Assembly (NCBI RefSeq): GCF_049844995.1
Contig: NZ_JBNCMC010000009.1
Span: 33,836 to 97,835 of the forward strand
Length of the DNA stretch: 64,000 nucleotides
Direction: 5' to 3'
Origin: Luteimicrobium sp049844995
Lineage (GTDB): Bacteria > Actinomycetota > Actinomycetes > Actinomycetales > Cellulomonadaceae
Below the pieces are notes generated by a model, which was not told the origin of the DNA, did not search any database, and saw nothing but the letters and a program-made list of their open reading frames with translations. The position numbers were made by a program, and so were the translations under genes. Below are positions 50,507 through 58,910 of this stretch, in pieces (position 1 is the first letter of the stretch; each line of letters starts with the position of its first letter).

Positions 50507-50910
50507 TGCCCCTGCCCATGTCGATCCCGGAGAAGGGCGGCCGCCGGTTCAACCCGCGCATCATGCCGGTCGCGGAGCGGGTGCCGCCGCTCGGGGTGAT
50601 CGAGCACGTCGGACGGCGCAGCGGCCGCACGTACCGCACGCCCGTGATGGCGATGGCCCGACGACGCCTCGACGGCGGCGTCGACGCCGTCTTCGCCCTG
50701 CCGTACGGGTCGCGCGTGGACTGGGTGCGCATCGGCGAGACGGCGGGCACGCTGACTCTCGTGCGCAAGGGAGTGCACTACCGGCTCGACGACCTCCGGC
50801 TCGTCCACGGCCCAGAGGCGCTGGCGCTGCTCCCCTGGTTCCCGCGAACGTTCCTCGGCCCGCTCGGCACCGAGGACGTCCTCCTGGCGCGGCCGCACCG
50901 CGCGTCGTGA
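50506..50910 (+). CDS. Deazaflavin (F420)-dependent nitroreductase family protein
   Basis: This 134-residue protein belongs to the DDN/FDOR-B split-barrel family. HVGRRSGRTYRTPVMA is the family signature near residues 31-46, with ALPYGSRVDWVRIGETAGT in the middle and a final TEDVLLARP. Relatives use F420H2 to reduce quinones or nitro compounds, and some members bind other ligands. It is translationally coupled to the HhH-GPD gene and its neighbours make F420, which supports F420 use. It converges with cofE, 7 bases apart. Confidence 0.85.
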   Translation: MPLPMSIPEKGGRRFNPRIMPVAERVPPLGVIEHVGRRSGRTYRTPVMAMARRRLDGGVDAVFALPYGSRVDWVRIGETAGTLTLVRKGVHYRLDDLRLVHGPEALALLPWFPRTFLGPLGTEDVLLARPHRAS

Positions 50911-50917
50911 GCGACGA

Positions 50918-51796
50918 TCAGAGCGCGCTGGACTCCACCTGCGACTCGCCGTCGCTGTAGCCCTGCTCGTAGCCGCCGGTGAAGCCGTCGGACCGGCCCG
51001 ACTCGACGCCCTCGTCGTAGCCGGCGTCGTAGCCCTCGTCGTACGCCTCGGCGCTGCCGGTGCGGAACATGTCGTCCTCGGCGGGGCGGACGATCGCGCG
51101 CGCGCCCGGCCCGTCCTCCGCGGTGACCCACGCGTCCGCCCCGCGCACGACGGCGACCGGCACGCCCGCGCTCTTGCCGCGCACCAGCTCCGTGGCCGCG
51201 GCGAGCTCGTCGGCGACGGCCACGACCGTCGCCGTGAGAGGCCGGCCCTCGCGGTCGACCGACCCGCGCAGGTCGTCGAGCACGACGATGCCGGCCGCGC
51301 CGATCGCGATGTCCGTGACGCCCTGGCGCCAGGCGCGGCCCGCGGTGTCGGCGACGACGACGCCCACGCTGCGGCCCGTGGCCTCGGCGATCCCGGCGCG
51401 GATGCGGCGGGCCGAGGCGTCGGGGTCCTCGGGCAGGAGGAGCACGGTGCCGGGCGGCACGTTGCTCGCGTCCACGCCCGCGGCCGCCAGCACCAGGCCC
51501 TGCCTGTTCTCCACGATGCGGGTGACGCCGCCCGCGTGCTCGCGCGTGGCCACGACGCGGACGGTCTCGTCCGTGATGGCCTGCTCGCGGTCGTCCGCGC
51601 GCACCAGGCGGCCCTCGGCCTTGGAGACGATCTTGCTCGCGACGACGACGACGTCGCCGTCCTCGAGCGGGACGCCCGGCTCTCCCCCGCCGTCCGCCGC
51701 GGTGAGCGCCTCGACCACGAGGCTCGCGACGTCGTCGCCGGCCTCGACCTCGCCGATGCCCTCCACCGGCCGCACCCACAGACCGCTCGTCGCCAT
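50918..51796 (-). CDS. cofE: Coenzyme F420-0:L-glutamate ligase CofE with GX3-repeat tail
   Basis: CofE adds glutamates to F420-0 using GTP. Residues 1-240 match the family: VVVASKIVSKAEGR, a VVATREHAGGVTRIVENRQG segment, SNVPPGTVLLLPEDPDASA, and VVADTAGRAWRQGVTDIAIG with LDDLRG. In many actinobacteria (FbiB) a nitroreductase domain follows. Here the DDMFRTG linker leads to only ~45 residues, with eight tandem xxxG tetrads at 252-283 (YDEG, YDAG, YDEG, VESG, RSDG, FTGG, YEQG, YSDG). The ATG at 51796 is chosen; one at 51805 is possible. Confidence 0.94.
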   Translation of the reverse strand: MATSGLWVRPVEGIGEVEAGDDVASLVVEALTAADGGGEPGVPLEDGDVVVVASKIVSKAEGRLVRADDREQAITDETVRVVATREHAGGVTRIVENRQGLVLAAAGVDASNVPPGTVLLLPEDPDASARRIRAGIAEATGRSVGVVVADTAGRAWRQGVTDIAIGAAGIVVLDDLRGSVDREGRPLTATVVAVADELAAATELVRGKSAGVPVAVVRGADAWVTAEDGPGARAIVRPAEDDMFRTGSAEAYDEGYDAGYDEGVESGRSDGFTGGYEQGYSDGESQVESSAL

Positions 51797-51909
51797 GCGC
51801 CTCATCTCTCCGTGCGTCGTGCGTGGCCGGCCGTCGCCGGACCCTGCGTCCATTGTGCCGACGTTGTCCAGCGCTGGGCGGGTTCGTGACCGCCGGGCCG
51901 GGAGACCGG

Positions 51910-52296
51910 TCAGCCCGTCGGCGAGGTGCCGAGCCCGGGCACGACACCGTCCCGCGGCCGCAGCGCGGCCGGTGCGGGCCACGGCAGGACGTGCCGTTCG
52001 ACCGGCGCGTCGATCGCACCGAAGTCGTCGGTCTGCACGACCACGCGCTCAGGGGTCACCTCGACGAGCCGCACCCGCACCGGCTCGCCGTGGTCGCGGT
52101 CGAGCAGCCAGACGCCGCTCAACCATCCCAGCCCCGTGTCCTCGAGCGCCTCCTCGGCGTCCGGCCACTCGACCGCGGCCGTGAGGTCGCGCCCCAGGAG
52201 GGACACGGCGACCCAGCGGTCGCCGTCGGGCCGGAGCCATCCGACGACCTCACGGTCGCCGGCGCGCCGGTGGGGCACCCAGTCGGACGGCAGCAT
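51910..52296 (-). CDS. Hypothetical protein in the F420 neighbourhood
   Basis: This 128-residue protein begins MLPSDWVPHRRAGDREVVGW and is rich in Trp, Asp and Val. The pattern suggests two small beta domains (WVAVSLLGRDLTAAVEWPDA, then VRVRLVEVTPERVVVQTDDF). There is no signal, membrane segment or known motif, and I do not recognise a family. The start is supported by TACCGT exactly 6 bases upstream. It lies between cofE and the F420-dependent oxidoreductase on the same strand. Confidence 0.7.
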   Translation of the reverse strand: MLPSDWVPHRRAGDREVVGWLRPDGDRWVAVSLLGRDLTAAVEWPDAEEALEDTGLGWLSGVWLLDRDHGEPVRVRLVEVTPERVVVQTDDFGAIDAPVERHVLPWPAPAALRPRDGVVPGLGTSPTG

Positions 52297-52302
52297 GCGG
52301 CG

Positions 52303-52308
52303 ACGGTA
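52303..52308 (-). promoter_or_regulatory. Leaderless -10 (TACCGT) of the hypothetical gene
   Basis: TACCGT fits TAnnnT and is 6 bases before the ATG at 52296. No Shine-Dalgarno sequence is seen. Confidence 0.45.
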
Positions 52309-52338
52309 CCGACCGCCCGCCCGAGGCGCCCACCGGAA

Positions 52339-53337
52339 TCAGCGGGTGAGCTTCGGAAGGACGTCGCGGCCGAAGACCTCGATCCATTCGCGCTGGTTGC
52401 GACCCACGTTGTGCAGGTACACGCGGTCGAAGCCGAGGTCGACGTACTTCTGGATCGCCTCGCGGTGCACGTCGGGGTCGGACGAGATGACCATCCGGCC
52501 CTCGAAGTCCTCGGGGCGCACGAGCTTGGCCATCTGCTCGAACTCGAACGGCGAACGGATGTCGGCCTTGGGGAACTTCATGCCGCCGTTCGGCCACTCG
52601 TGCATCGCGTTGGCGAGCGCCTCCTCGTCGGTCGGCGCCCACGACAGGTGGATCTGCAGCGCGCGAGGCATGTGCTCGGGGTCGCGCCCGGACTCGCGCA
52701 CGCCCTCGTCGAACTTCCCGAACAGCATGGAGATCTTCTCGAGCGGCGCGCCGACCGTGATGAGGCCGTCGGCGACCCGGCCGGCGCGCTTGGCCGTCAC
52801 CGGGCCGCCCGTCGCCACGAGGATCTCGGGCGCCTCCTCGGGCATCGTCCAGAGCCGGGTCGACTCGAGCTTGTAGAACTGGCCCGAGTGCTTCGCGTCC
52901 TTGCCGGCCAGCGACGCCGAGAACAGCTTCTTGATGATGTCGATGGCCTCGAACATCCGGTTGATCCGCTCGGGCGCCTCGGGCCAGTACTGGGCGGTGA
53001 TGTGCTCGTTGAGCGCCTCGCCCGAGCCGAGGCCCAGCCAGTGGCGTCCGGGGTACATCGCGGCGAGCGTCGCCGACGCCTGCGCCACCATCGCCGGGTG
53101 CCAGCGGAACGTCGGCGCCGTCACGCCGGGGCCCATGTCGCCCGTCGTCCGCTCGCCGAGCGCCGTCAGGACGTTCCACACGAAGGGCGACTGTCCCTGC
53201 GCGGGGACCCACGGCTGGAAGTGGTCCGCCGCCATGACGCCCGAGAAGCCGTGCTGCTCCGCGTAGGCGGACAGCTCGACGGCCTCGGTGGGGTGGAACT
53301 GCTCGAGCTCTGCCACGTATCCGATCGTCAGACCCAT
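52339..53337 (-). CDS. LLM-class F420-dependent oxidoreductase, G6PDH-like subfamily
   Basis: This 332-residue TIM-barrel enzyme resembles F420-dependent glucose-6-phosphate dehydrogenase. The active-site pair His39 and Trp43 lies in AADHFQPW and the Glu in GLGSGEALNEH (about 103-112). VTAPTFRWHPAMVAQA and EILVATGGPVTAKRAG follow. Such enzymes oxidise a sugar phosphate or alcohol to make F420H2. The subfamily is related to FGD but substrate is not certain. The ATG lies 2 bases after the WYL gene's stop, with TAGGCT 7 bases upstream. Confidence 0.88.
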   Translation of the reverse strand: MGLTIGYVAELEQFHPTEAVELSAYAEQHGFSGVMAADHFQPWVPAQGQSPFVWNVLTALGERTTGDMGPGVTAPTFRWHPAMVAQASATLAAMYPGRHWLGLGSGEALNEHITAQYWPEAPERINRMFEAIDIIKKLFSASLAGKDAKHSGQFYKLESTRLWTMPEEAPEILVATGGPVTAKRAGRVADGLITVGAPLEKISMLFGKFDEGVRESGRDPEHMPRALQIHLSWAPTDEEALANAMHEWPNGGMKFPKADIRSPFEFEQMAKLVRPEDFEGRMVISSDPDVHREAIQKYVDLGFDRVYLHNVGRNQREWIEVFGRDVLPKLTR

Positions 53338-53339
53338 GG

Positions 53340-54338
53340 TCAGGAGCCTACGTCCGCGCGTGCCTCGTTCACGCGCGCACGCAGGCGCAGCACGAACTCG
53401 TCCAGCAGCGGCAGCAGCTCGGCGGGCCGCTCGACGACGAACGGCCGGTCGAGCGCCGCCAGCACCCCGGGGAGCCAGTCAAGCCGGTCGGTGCCGAGCT
53501 CGACCCGCAGCCACCCGTCGCCCGTCCCCGGTCCGTCGAGGCTGACCCGAGCGACCGAGGCGGGCAGGAACCGACGGACGTCCTGCTCGGCGGCGCGGAT
53601 CCGGACCCGGACGTCGTAGCGGTAGCCCGTCGCCTGGAGCTCCTCGAGGCGCGCGGCGGCGTCGTAGCCCGGCGGCGGGCGGAAGCGCCCGGGCAGCGCG
53701 CGCGCACGCTCCATCCGGTCCAGGCGGAACGTCCGCTCGGCCCCGCGGTCGAGAGCGAGCCCGAGGAGGTACCACCGTCCCGACCGCCGGACCAGGCCGT
53801 ACGGGTGCACGACGCGCGGGGCGGGCGCCGTGCCCGTGGCCTCGCCGCGGCGGCGGTGGACGATCTCGAGCGGGTGGTGCTCGCTGACCGCGTCCGCCGC
53901 GGCCAGCAGGACGGACGCCGCGACGGGCTCGTCGGCGTCGTCGGGGACGACCGCCGCCGAGAGCAGTGACGCGAGCCGCTCGGCCGACCGGGCGGGGAGC
54001 ACACGCCGGATCTTGGCCGCCGCCGTCGCCGCCGGCACGTCCGACTCGTCCCGGCCCCTCGCCGCGGCGAGCGCCACGACGACCGCGACCGCCTCGTCGT
54101 CGGTCAGCATGAGCGGCGGGAGCCGGTATCCCTGTGCGAGCCGGTACCCGCCGTAGCGGCCGCGGAGGGACTCCACCGGGATGCCCGCGTCGAGCAGCCG
54201 GACGACGTCGCGCCGCACCGTGCGCTCGTCGACGCCGAGGCGCCGCGCGAGCTCGGAACGCCCCCGCAGGCCGCCCGACTCCAGGAGCTCGAGCAGCGCC
54301 AGCATCCGCGCGCCCGTCCCCGCCCCCGTGACGCTCAT
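53340..54338 (-). CDS. WYL-domain transcriptional regulator (HTH_11-WYL)
   Basis: This 332-residue regulator has an N-terminal winged helix (ARMLALLELLESGGLRGRSEL, then RRLGVDERTVRRDVVRLLDA). A WYL ligand-sensing domain starts near HPYGLVRRSGRWYLLGLALD, followed by a C-terminal WCX region. Such proteins often repress or activate a divergent neighbour. Here that neighbour is the VOC gene at 54447, 108 bases away, while the F420-dependent oxidoreductase follows directly. The ATG at 54338 has GAGGAG 4 bases upstream; a TTG at 54362 is less likely. Confidence 0.9.
   Translation of the reverse strand: MSVTGAGTGARMLALLELLESGGLRGRSELARRLGVDERTVRRDVVRLLDAGIPVESLRGRYGGYRLAQGYRLPPLMLTDDEAVAVVVALAAARGRDESDVPAATAAAKIRRVLPARSAERLASLLSAAVVPDDADEPVAASVLLAAADAVSEHHPLEIVHRRRGEATGTAPAPRVVHPYGLVRRSGRWYLLGLALDRGAERTFRLDRMERARALPGRFRPPPGYDAAARLEELQATGYRYDVRVRIRAAEQDVRRFLPASVARVSLDGPGTGDGWLRVELGTDRLDWLPGVLAALDRPFVVERPAELLPLLDEFVLRLRARVNEARADVGS
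53345..53350 (-). promoter_or_regulatory. Leaderless -10 (TAGGCT) inside the 3' end of the WYL gene
   Basis: TAGGCT lies in the last WYL codons and ends 7 bases before the ATG of the F420-dependent oxidoreductase. That gene could therefore be transcribed independently of the regulator. Confidence 0.45.
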
Positions 54339-54446
54339 GATCTCCTCGATCTCCCCGCTCAAGTGGACCGGATCTGCCCCCTATCTTTCCTAACGTGAGG
54401 GCGGAGCGCGCGGGTCGCCGCGCGCCCGACCACCAGGAGGCCCACC

Positions 54447-54851
54447 GTGAACCTGTCCGCCACCCGCATCGTCACCGACGACGTCGACCGCCTCGTCACG
54501 TTCTACGAGGCGGTGACGGGAACCACGCCCACGCGCCTGCACGAGCTGTTCGCGGAGCTCCGCACGCCCACCGGGACCCTCGCGATCGCGAGCTCGCGCA
54601 CCGTGCCCGCGATGGGGTCGGGCGTCGCCGAGGCCGGCGCGAACCGCTCGGTCGTGCTCGACTTCCTCGTCGACGACGTCGACGCCGCCTACGCACGCCT
54701 GCGCCCCGTCCTCACCGACCTCGTGCGCGAGCCCGCGGACATGCCGTGGGGCAACCGGTCGCTCCTGCTCCGCGACCCGGACGGCAACCTCGTCAACCTC
54801 TTCACCCCGCTCGACGCCGCCGCCCGGGACAAGCCCACGACCGCGCCGTAG
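54447..54851 (+). CDS. VOC (glyoxalase/bleomycin-resistance) family protein
   Basis: This 134-residue protein is a two-repeat beta-alpha-beta VOC fold. The first repeat starts VNLSATRIVTDDVDRLVTFY. The second contains LDFLVDDVDAAYARL and ends RDPDGNLVNLF, the usual C-terminal strand. It could be a dioxygenase, a glyoxalase-like lyase or a resistance binder; the metal ligands are not clear. The GTG has AGGAGG 6 bases upstream. It diverges from the WYL regulator, its likely controller. Confidence 0.85.
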   Translation: MNLSATRIVTDDVDRLVTFYEAVTGTTPTRLHELFAELRTPTGTLAIASSRTVPAMGSGVAEAGANRSVVLDFLVDDVDAAYARLRPVLTDLVREPADMPWGNRSLLLRDPDGNLVNLFTPLDAAARDKPTTAP

Positions 54852-54883
54852 CGTCGACGGTCACGTCGCGCCATCCTGGGTCG

Positions 54884-55261
54884 ATGGCCACGATCTCCCC
54901 GTACCTCACCGTCGACGACGGACCGGCAGCCCTCGAGTTCTACGCCCAGGCGTTCGGGGCGGAGGTCGTCGAGCGCTACGACGACGGCGACCAGGTCGCG
55001 CACGCCACGCTCCGGGTCGGCGACGCCGTGTTCTTCGTGTCGTCGGAGTTCCCCGGCCTGGGCGCGGTCGCGCCCGCGACCGTCGGGGCGTCGACCGTCG
55101 CCGTCGTGCTCACCGTGCCCGATGCCGACGCCGTGTACGCCGCCGCGGTCCTCGCGGGGGCACGTGCCGACCGCCCGGTCGCCACGGACGGCGGCGGCAC
55201 CCGGTCCGGCTGGCTCGTGGACCCGTCCGGGCACCGCTGGAACGTGCGCGGCGCGCCGTGA
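54884..55261 (+). CDS. VOC family protein, PhnB-like
   Basis: This 125-residue protein begins MATISPYLTVDDGPAALEFY and shows the PhnB-like VOC arrangement AQAFGAEVVERY, then VVLTVPDADAVYAAAVLAGA and WLVDPSGHRWNV. It is distinct from the preceding VOC gene, so the two are not a simple duplication. No substrate can be named. CATCCT 6 bases before the ATG may be a weak leaderless -10; otherwise it is read from the upstream VOC promoter. Confidence 0.82.
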   Translation: MATISPYLTVDDGPAALEFYAQAFGAEVVERYDDGDQVAHATLRVGDAVFFVSSEFPGLGAVAPATVGASTVAVVLTVPDADAVYAAAVLAGARADRPVATDGGGTRSGWLVDPSGHRWNVRGAP

Positions 55262-55315
55262 GGCCGGCGTCGTCCGCGACGTCGCGGTGGTGCCGGCCGG
55301 GCGCCCGCGATCTGG

Positions 55316-55321
55316 GAGAAT
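55316..55321 (+). promoter_or_regulatory. Leaderless -10 (GAGAAT) of valS
   Basis: GAGAAT ends exactly 7 bases before the ATG at 55329, the same arrangement as in cofC. It supports that ATG over the one at 55320. Confidence 0.4.
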
Positions 55322-55328
55322 GACCGGC

Positions 55329-58109
55329 ATGAGCGACCTCCACCCGACGTCCGCCCGTCCCGACGCCCCCACCACTGCCGACGCCGTAGCCACGGACGCC
55401 GTGGTCCGGGGCGTACCGGACCGGGTCTCCGTCGACGGGCTCGAGGACAGGCTGGGCGGGCGCTGGCGCGAGGAGGGCACGTACGCCTTCGACCGGTCCG
55501 CGACGCGCGAGCAGGTCTTCTCCATCGACACCCCGCCGCCCACGGTCTCGGGCTCGCTGCACGTCGGGCACGTGTTCAGCTACACGCACACGGACCTCGT
55601 CGCGCGCTACCAGCGCATGCAGGGCCGGGAGGTCTTCTACCCGATGGGCTGGGACGACAACGGCCTGCCCACCGAGCGCCGCGTGCAGAACTACTACGGC
55701 GTCCGCTGCGACCCGTCGCTCCCCTACGTCGAGGGCTACGAGCCGCCGCAGCAGGGCGACGCGTCGACCGGCAAGGGCCGCGCCGCGGACCAGCAGCCCG
55801 TCTCGCGCCGCAACTTCGTCGAGCTGTGCGAGCGCCTGACGTCCGAGGACGAGAAGCAGTTCGAGGCCCTGTGGCGCCACCTCGGCCTCTCGGTCGACTG
55901 GGCGCAGCACTACCAGACGGTCGGCCGCTCCTCGCAGCGCGTCGCGCAGACCGCGTTCCTGCGCAACCTCGCGCGCGGCGAGGCGTACCAGGCGCAGGCC
56001 CCCGGCCTGTGGGACGTGACGTTCCAGACGGCGGTCGCGCAGGCGGAGCTCGAGGCGCGCGACTACCCGGGCTTCTTCCACAAGATCTCGTTCCACGCCC
56101 CGGAGGGGGCGACGGTCGAGATCGAGACGACGCGTCCCGAGCTGCTGCCGGCGTGCGTCGCCCTCATCGCCCACCCCGACGACGAGCGCTACCAGCACCT
56201 GTTCGGCACCACCGTGCGGACCCCGCTGTTCGACGTCGAGATCCCCGTGCTCGCGCACGCGGCGGCCGAGCCCGACAAGGGCGCCGGCATCGCGATGTGC
56301 TGCACGTTCGGCGACCTCACCGACGTCCAGTGGTGGCGCGAGCTCCAGCTGCCGACCCGCCCGGTCGTGCGCCGCGACGGCCGCATCGTCGAGGACACGC
56401 CCGACTGGGTCACCGCGGAGGCCGGCCGCGCGCTGTACGCGGAGCTCGCCGGCAAGACGACGTTCTCCGCCCGCACGGCCGTCGTGGACGCGCTGCGGGC
56501 CAGCGGTGACCTCGTCGGCGAGCCGGTCGCCACGCAGCGCAAGGCGAACTTCTACGAGAAGGGCGACAAGCCCCTCGAGATCGTCACGAGCCGCCAGTGG
56601 TACATCCGCAACGGCGGGCGCGAGTGGCAGTCCCCTGAGGGCGAGCCGGTGCGCGATCTCCGCGCCGAGCTCCTGGCCCGCGGCGACGAGCTCGGGTTCC
56701 ACCCCGACTTCATGCGCGTGCGCTACGAGAACTGGGTCAAGGGCCTCAACGGCGACTGGCTCATCTCGCGCCAGCGGTTCTTCGGCGTGCCGATCCCCGT
56801 CTGGTACCCCGTGGGCGACGACGGCGAGCCCCGCTGGGACGCCCCGATCGCCCCGTCCGAGGCGCAGCTCCCGGTCGACCCGTCGACCGACGTCCCGGAC
56901 GGGTACACCGAGGCCCAGCGTGGCGTCGCCGGCGGCTTCGTCGGCGACCCCGACATCATGGACACCTGGGCGACGAGCTCCCTGACGCCGCAGATCGCGG
57001 GCGGCTGGCTCGAGGACCCCGAGCTGTTCGAGCGCGTCTTCCCGATGGACCTGCGCCCCCAGGGCCAGGACATCATCCGCACGTGGCTCTTCTCGACCGT
57101 GGTCCGCTCGCACCTCGAGTTCGGCACGCTGCCGTGGAAGAACGCGGCCATCAGCGGCTGGATCCTCGACCCCGATCGCAAGAAGATGTCCAAGTCCAAG
57201 GGCAACGTCGTCACGCCCATGGGGCTCCTCGAGGAGCACGGGTCCGACGCCGTCCGCTACTGGGCAGCGTCCGCGCGGCTCGGCACCGACGCGGCGTTCG
57301 AGGTCGGCCAGATGAAGATCGGCCGACGCCTCGCGATCAAGATCCTCAACGCCAGCAAGTTCGCGCTGTCGTTCGGGGCCGCGCAGGGCGAGGCCGGTGA
57401 CAGCGGCGCGTCGCACACCGTCTCCCTCGACCCGTCGCGGGTCACCGTCGAGCTCGACCGCGCGATGCTGACCGGGCTCGCGGCCGTCGTCGAGCAGGCC
57501 ACCGAGGCCTTCGAGGCGTACGACCACACGCGCGCCCTCGAGATCACCGAGACCTACTTCTGGACGTTCTGCGACGACTACCTCGAGCTCGTCAAGGACC
57601 GCGCCTACGGGGCCGGCGCGGGCGCCGAGGATGCCTCCCCCGAGACGGCGTCCGCCCGCGCCGCGCTCGCGATCGCGCTCGACACGCTCCTGCGCCTCTT
57701 CGCGCCGTTCGTGCCGTTCGCGACCGAGGAGGTCTGGTCCTGGTGGCGCGAGGGGTCGATCCACCGCGCCCCCTGGCCCGCTGCCGCCCCGCTGCGGGGC
57801 GCCGCGGCCGGTGCGGACCCCGTCGTGCTCACCGCCGCCGGCCACGCGCTCGCCGCGCTGCGCAAGATCAAGTCCGAGGCCAAGGTCTCCATGCGCGTCC
57901 CGATCCTCGCCGCGACAGTCGCCGTCCCCGCCGCCCTCCAGCCCGGGGTGCGCTCCGCCGTCGACGACGTCCGCGGCGCCGGGCGCGTCACCGGTCCGCT
58001 CGAGATCGTCGAGCCCACCGACGGCCAGGGCGACCCGGCCGTGCAGGGCGGGATCGTCGTCGTGAGCTCGGAGCTCGGCGAGGCGGAGCCCAAGAAGCCC
58101 CGCGCCTGA
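55329..58109 (+). CDS. valS: Valyl-tRNA synthetase
   Basis: ValRS charges tRNA-Val and edits Thr. The 926-residue class I enzyme has the HIGH motif HVGH in SGSLHVGHVFSYTHTD and the KMSKSKGN motif. The editing domain carries ETTRPELLPACVALIAHPDD. WDDNGLPTERRVQNYYGVRC is typical of one of two bacterial ValRS types. The C-terminus ends soon after the anticodon domain and shows no clear coiled-coil arm as in E. coli ValRS. It is far from folC, unlike in mycobacteria where valS precedes folC. Confidence 0.96.
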   Translation: MSDLHPTSARPDAPTTADAVATDAVVRGVPDRVSVDGLEDRLGGRWREEGTYAFDRSATREQVFSIDTPPPTVSGSLHVGHVFSYTHTDLVARYQRMQGREVFYPMGWDDNGLPTERRVQNYYGVRCDPSLPYVEGYEPPQQGDASTGKGRAADQQPVSRRNFVELCERLTSEDEKQFEALWRHLGLSVDWAQHYQTVGRSSQRVAQTAFLRNLARGEAYQAQAPGLWDVTFQTAVAQAELEARDYPGFFHKISFHAPEGATVEIETTRPELLPACVALIAHPDDERYQHLFGTTVRTPLFDVEIPVLAHAAAEPDKGAGIAMCCTFGDLTDVQWWRELQLPTRPVVRRDGRIVEDTPDWVTAEAGRALYAELAGKTTFSARTAVVDALRASGDLVGEPVATQRKANFYEKGDKPLEIVTSRQWYIRNGGREWQSPEGEPVRDLRAELLARGDELGFHPDFMRVRYENWVKGLNGDWLISRQRFFGVPIPVWYPVGDDGEPRWDAPIAPSEAQLPVDPSTDVPDGYTEAQRGVAGGFVGDPDIMDTWATSSLTPQIAGGWLEDPELFERVFPMDLRPQGQDIIRTWLFSTVVRSHLEFGTLPWKNAAISGWILDPDRKKMSKSKGNVVTPMGLLEEHGSDAVRYWAASARLGTDAAFEVGQMKIGRRLAIKILNASKFALSFGAAQGEAGDSGASHTVSLDPSRVTVELDRAMLTGLAAVVEQATEAFEAYDHTRALEITETYFWTFCDDYLELVKDRAYGAGAGAEDASPETASARAALAIALDTLLRLFAPFVPFATEEVWSWWREGSIHRAPWPAAAPLRGAAAGADPVVLTAAGHALAALRKIKSEAKVSMRVPILAATVAVPAALQPGVRSAVDDVRGAGRVTGPLEIVEPTDGQGDPAVQGGIVVVSSELGEAEPKKPRA

Positions 58110-58151
58110 GCCGCCGAGCGGGCGTGCACGAGCGCGTGGAACGGTGACGCC

Positions 58152-58865
58152 GTGAAGTCGATCAGCGTGCCGACGGACGACGGCGTGACCCTGCACGTGG
58201 CCACCTGCGGCACCGGCCCGGACGTCGTCGTGCTGTCGGGCGGCCCAGGGTGCGTCCACTACCTGGCGGACGAAGCCCTCGCACCGACCGGCTTCCGGTG
58301 CTGGTTCCCCGACCCACGAGGGGTGGGACGGTCCGGGGGCGGACCCCACGCCATGGCGCGTGCCGTCGCTGACCTGGAGTCCGTCCGACGAGCGACCGGC
58401 GCCGAGGACTGGATCGTCCTGGGCCACTCGTGGGGATCGGACCTCGCGGTTCGCTACGCCCTGGATCATCCCGGCCGGGTGCGTGGCGTGGTGGGCATCG
58501 CAGGGCACGGGCTCCACCGCGACCGGGAGTGGTCCGCGGCGTACGAGGCAGGTCGGGCGACCGAGGAGCCCGTCCCGATCGACTGGGTCCCGGAGGTGCA
58601 CGCCTCGCTCTGGGACGACTTCAAGGTCTGGATCCACGAGCCGACGCTGTGGCGCCGCCTCGCCGACGCCGCCGTGCCGATGGCCTTCCTCGCCGCCGAG
58701 AGCGACATCCGGCCGAGCTGGCCGTTGCGACAGCTCGCCGAGCTGGTGCCGCGCGGCACGTTCGAGGTCGTCGACGGGGTGGCCCACGACTTCTGGGCTA
58801 CCGACCCGCACCGGTGGCGCTCCCTCTGCACCGAGGCATGTCTTCGGCAGGCGTCTCGAGCCTGA
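58152..58865 (+). CDS. Alpha/beta hydrolase (proline iminopeptidase-like)
   Basis: This 237-residue cytosolic protein has the nucleophile elbow GHSWGS (about 95-100). GGPG near residue 31 is an oxyanion loop like that of proline iminopeptidases. DPRGVGRSGGG follows, with a late Asp (LAAESDIRP) and His (VDGVAHDFW). The cap domain is short. It may be a peptidase or esterase. It follows valS by 42 bases on the same strand and converges with the next gene. Confidence 0.82.
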   Translation: MKSISVPTDDGVTLHVATCGTGPDVVVLSGGPGCVHYLADEALAPTGFRCWFPDPRGVGRSGGGPHAMARAVADLESVRRATGAEDWIVLGHSWGSDLAVRYALDHPGRVRGVVGIAGHGLHRDREWSAAYEAGRATEEPVPIDWVPEVHASLWDDFKVWIHEPTLWRRLADAAVPMAFLAAESDIRPSWPLRQLAELVPRGTFEVVDGVAHDFWATDPHRWRSLCTEACLRQASRA

Positions 58866-58910
58866 GCACCGTCCGAGATCGAGGGGCAGCACCGGAAGGA
58901 GCAGCGAACC

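Noticed and set aside
55110..58892. A 1260-codon open frame on the minus strand
   Set aside because: It is antisense to valS and the hydrolase gene and reads as Arg/Asp/Leu-rich shadow sequence.
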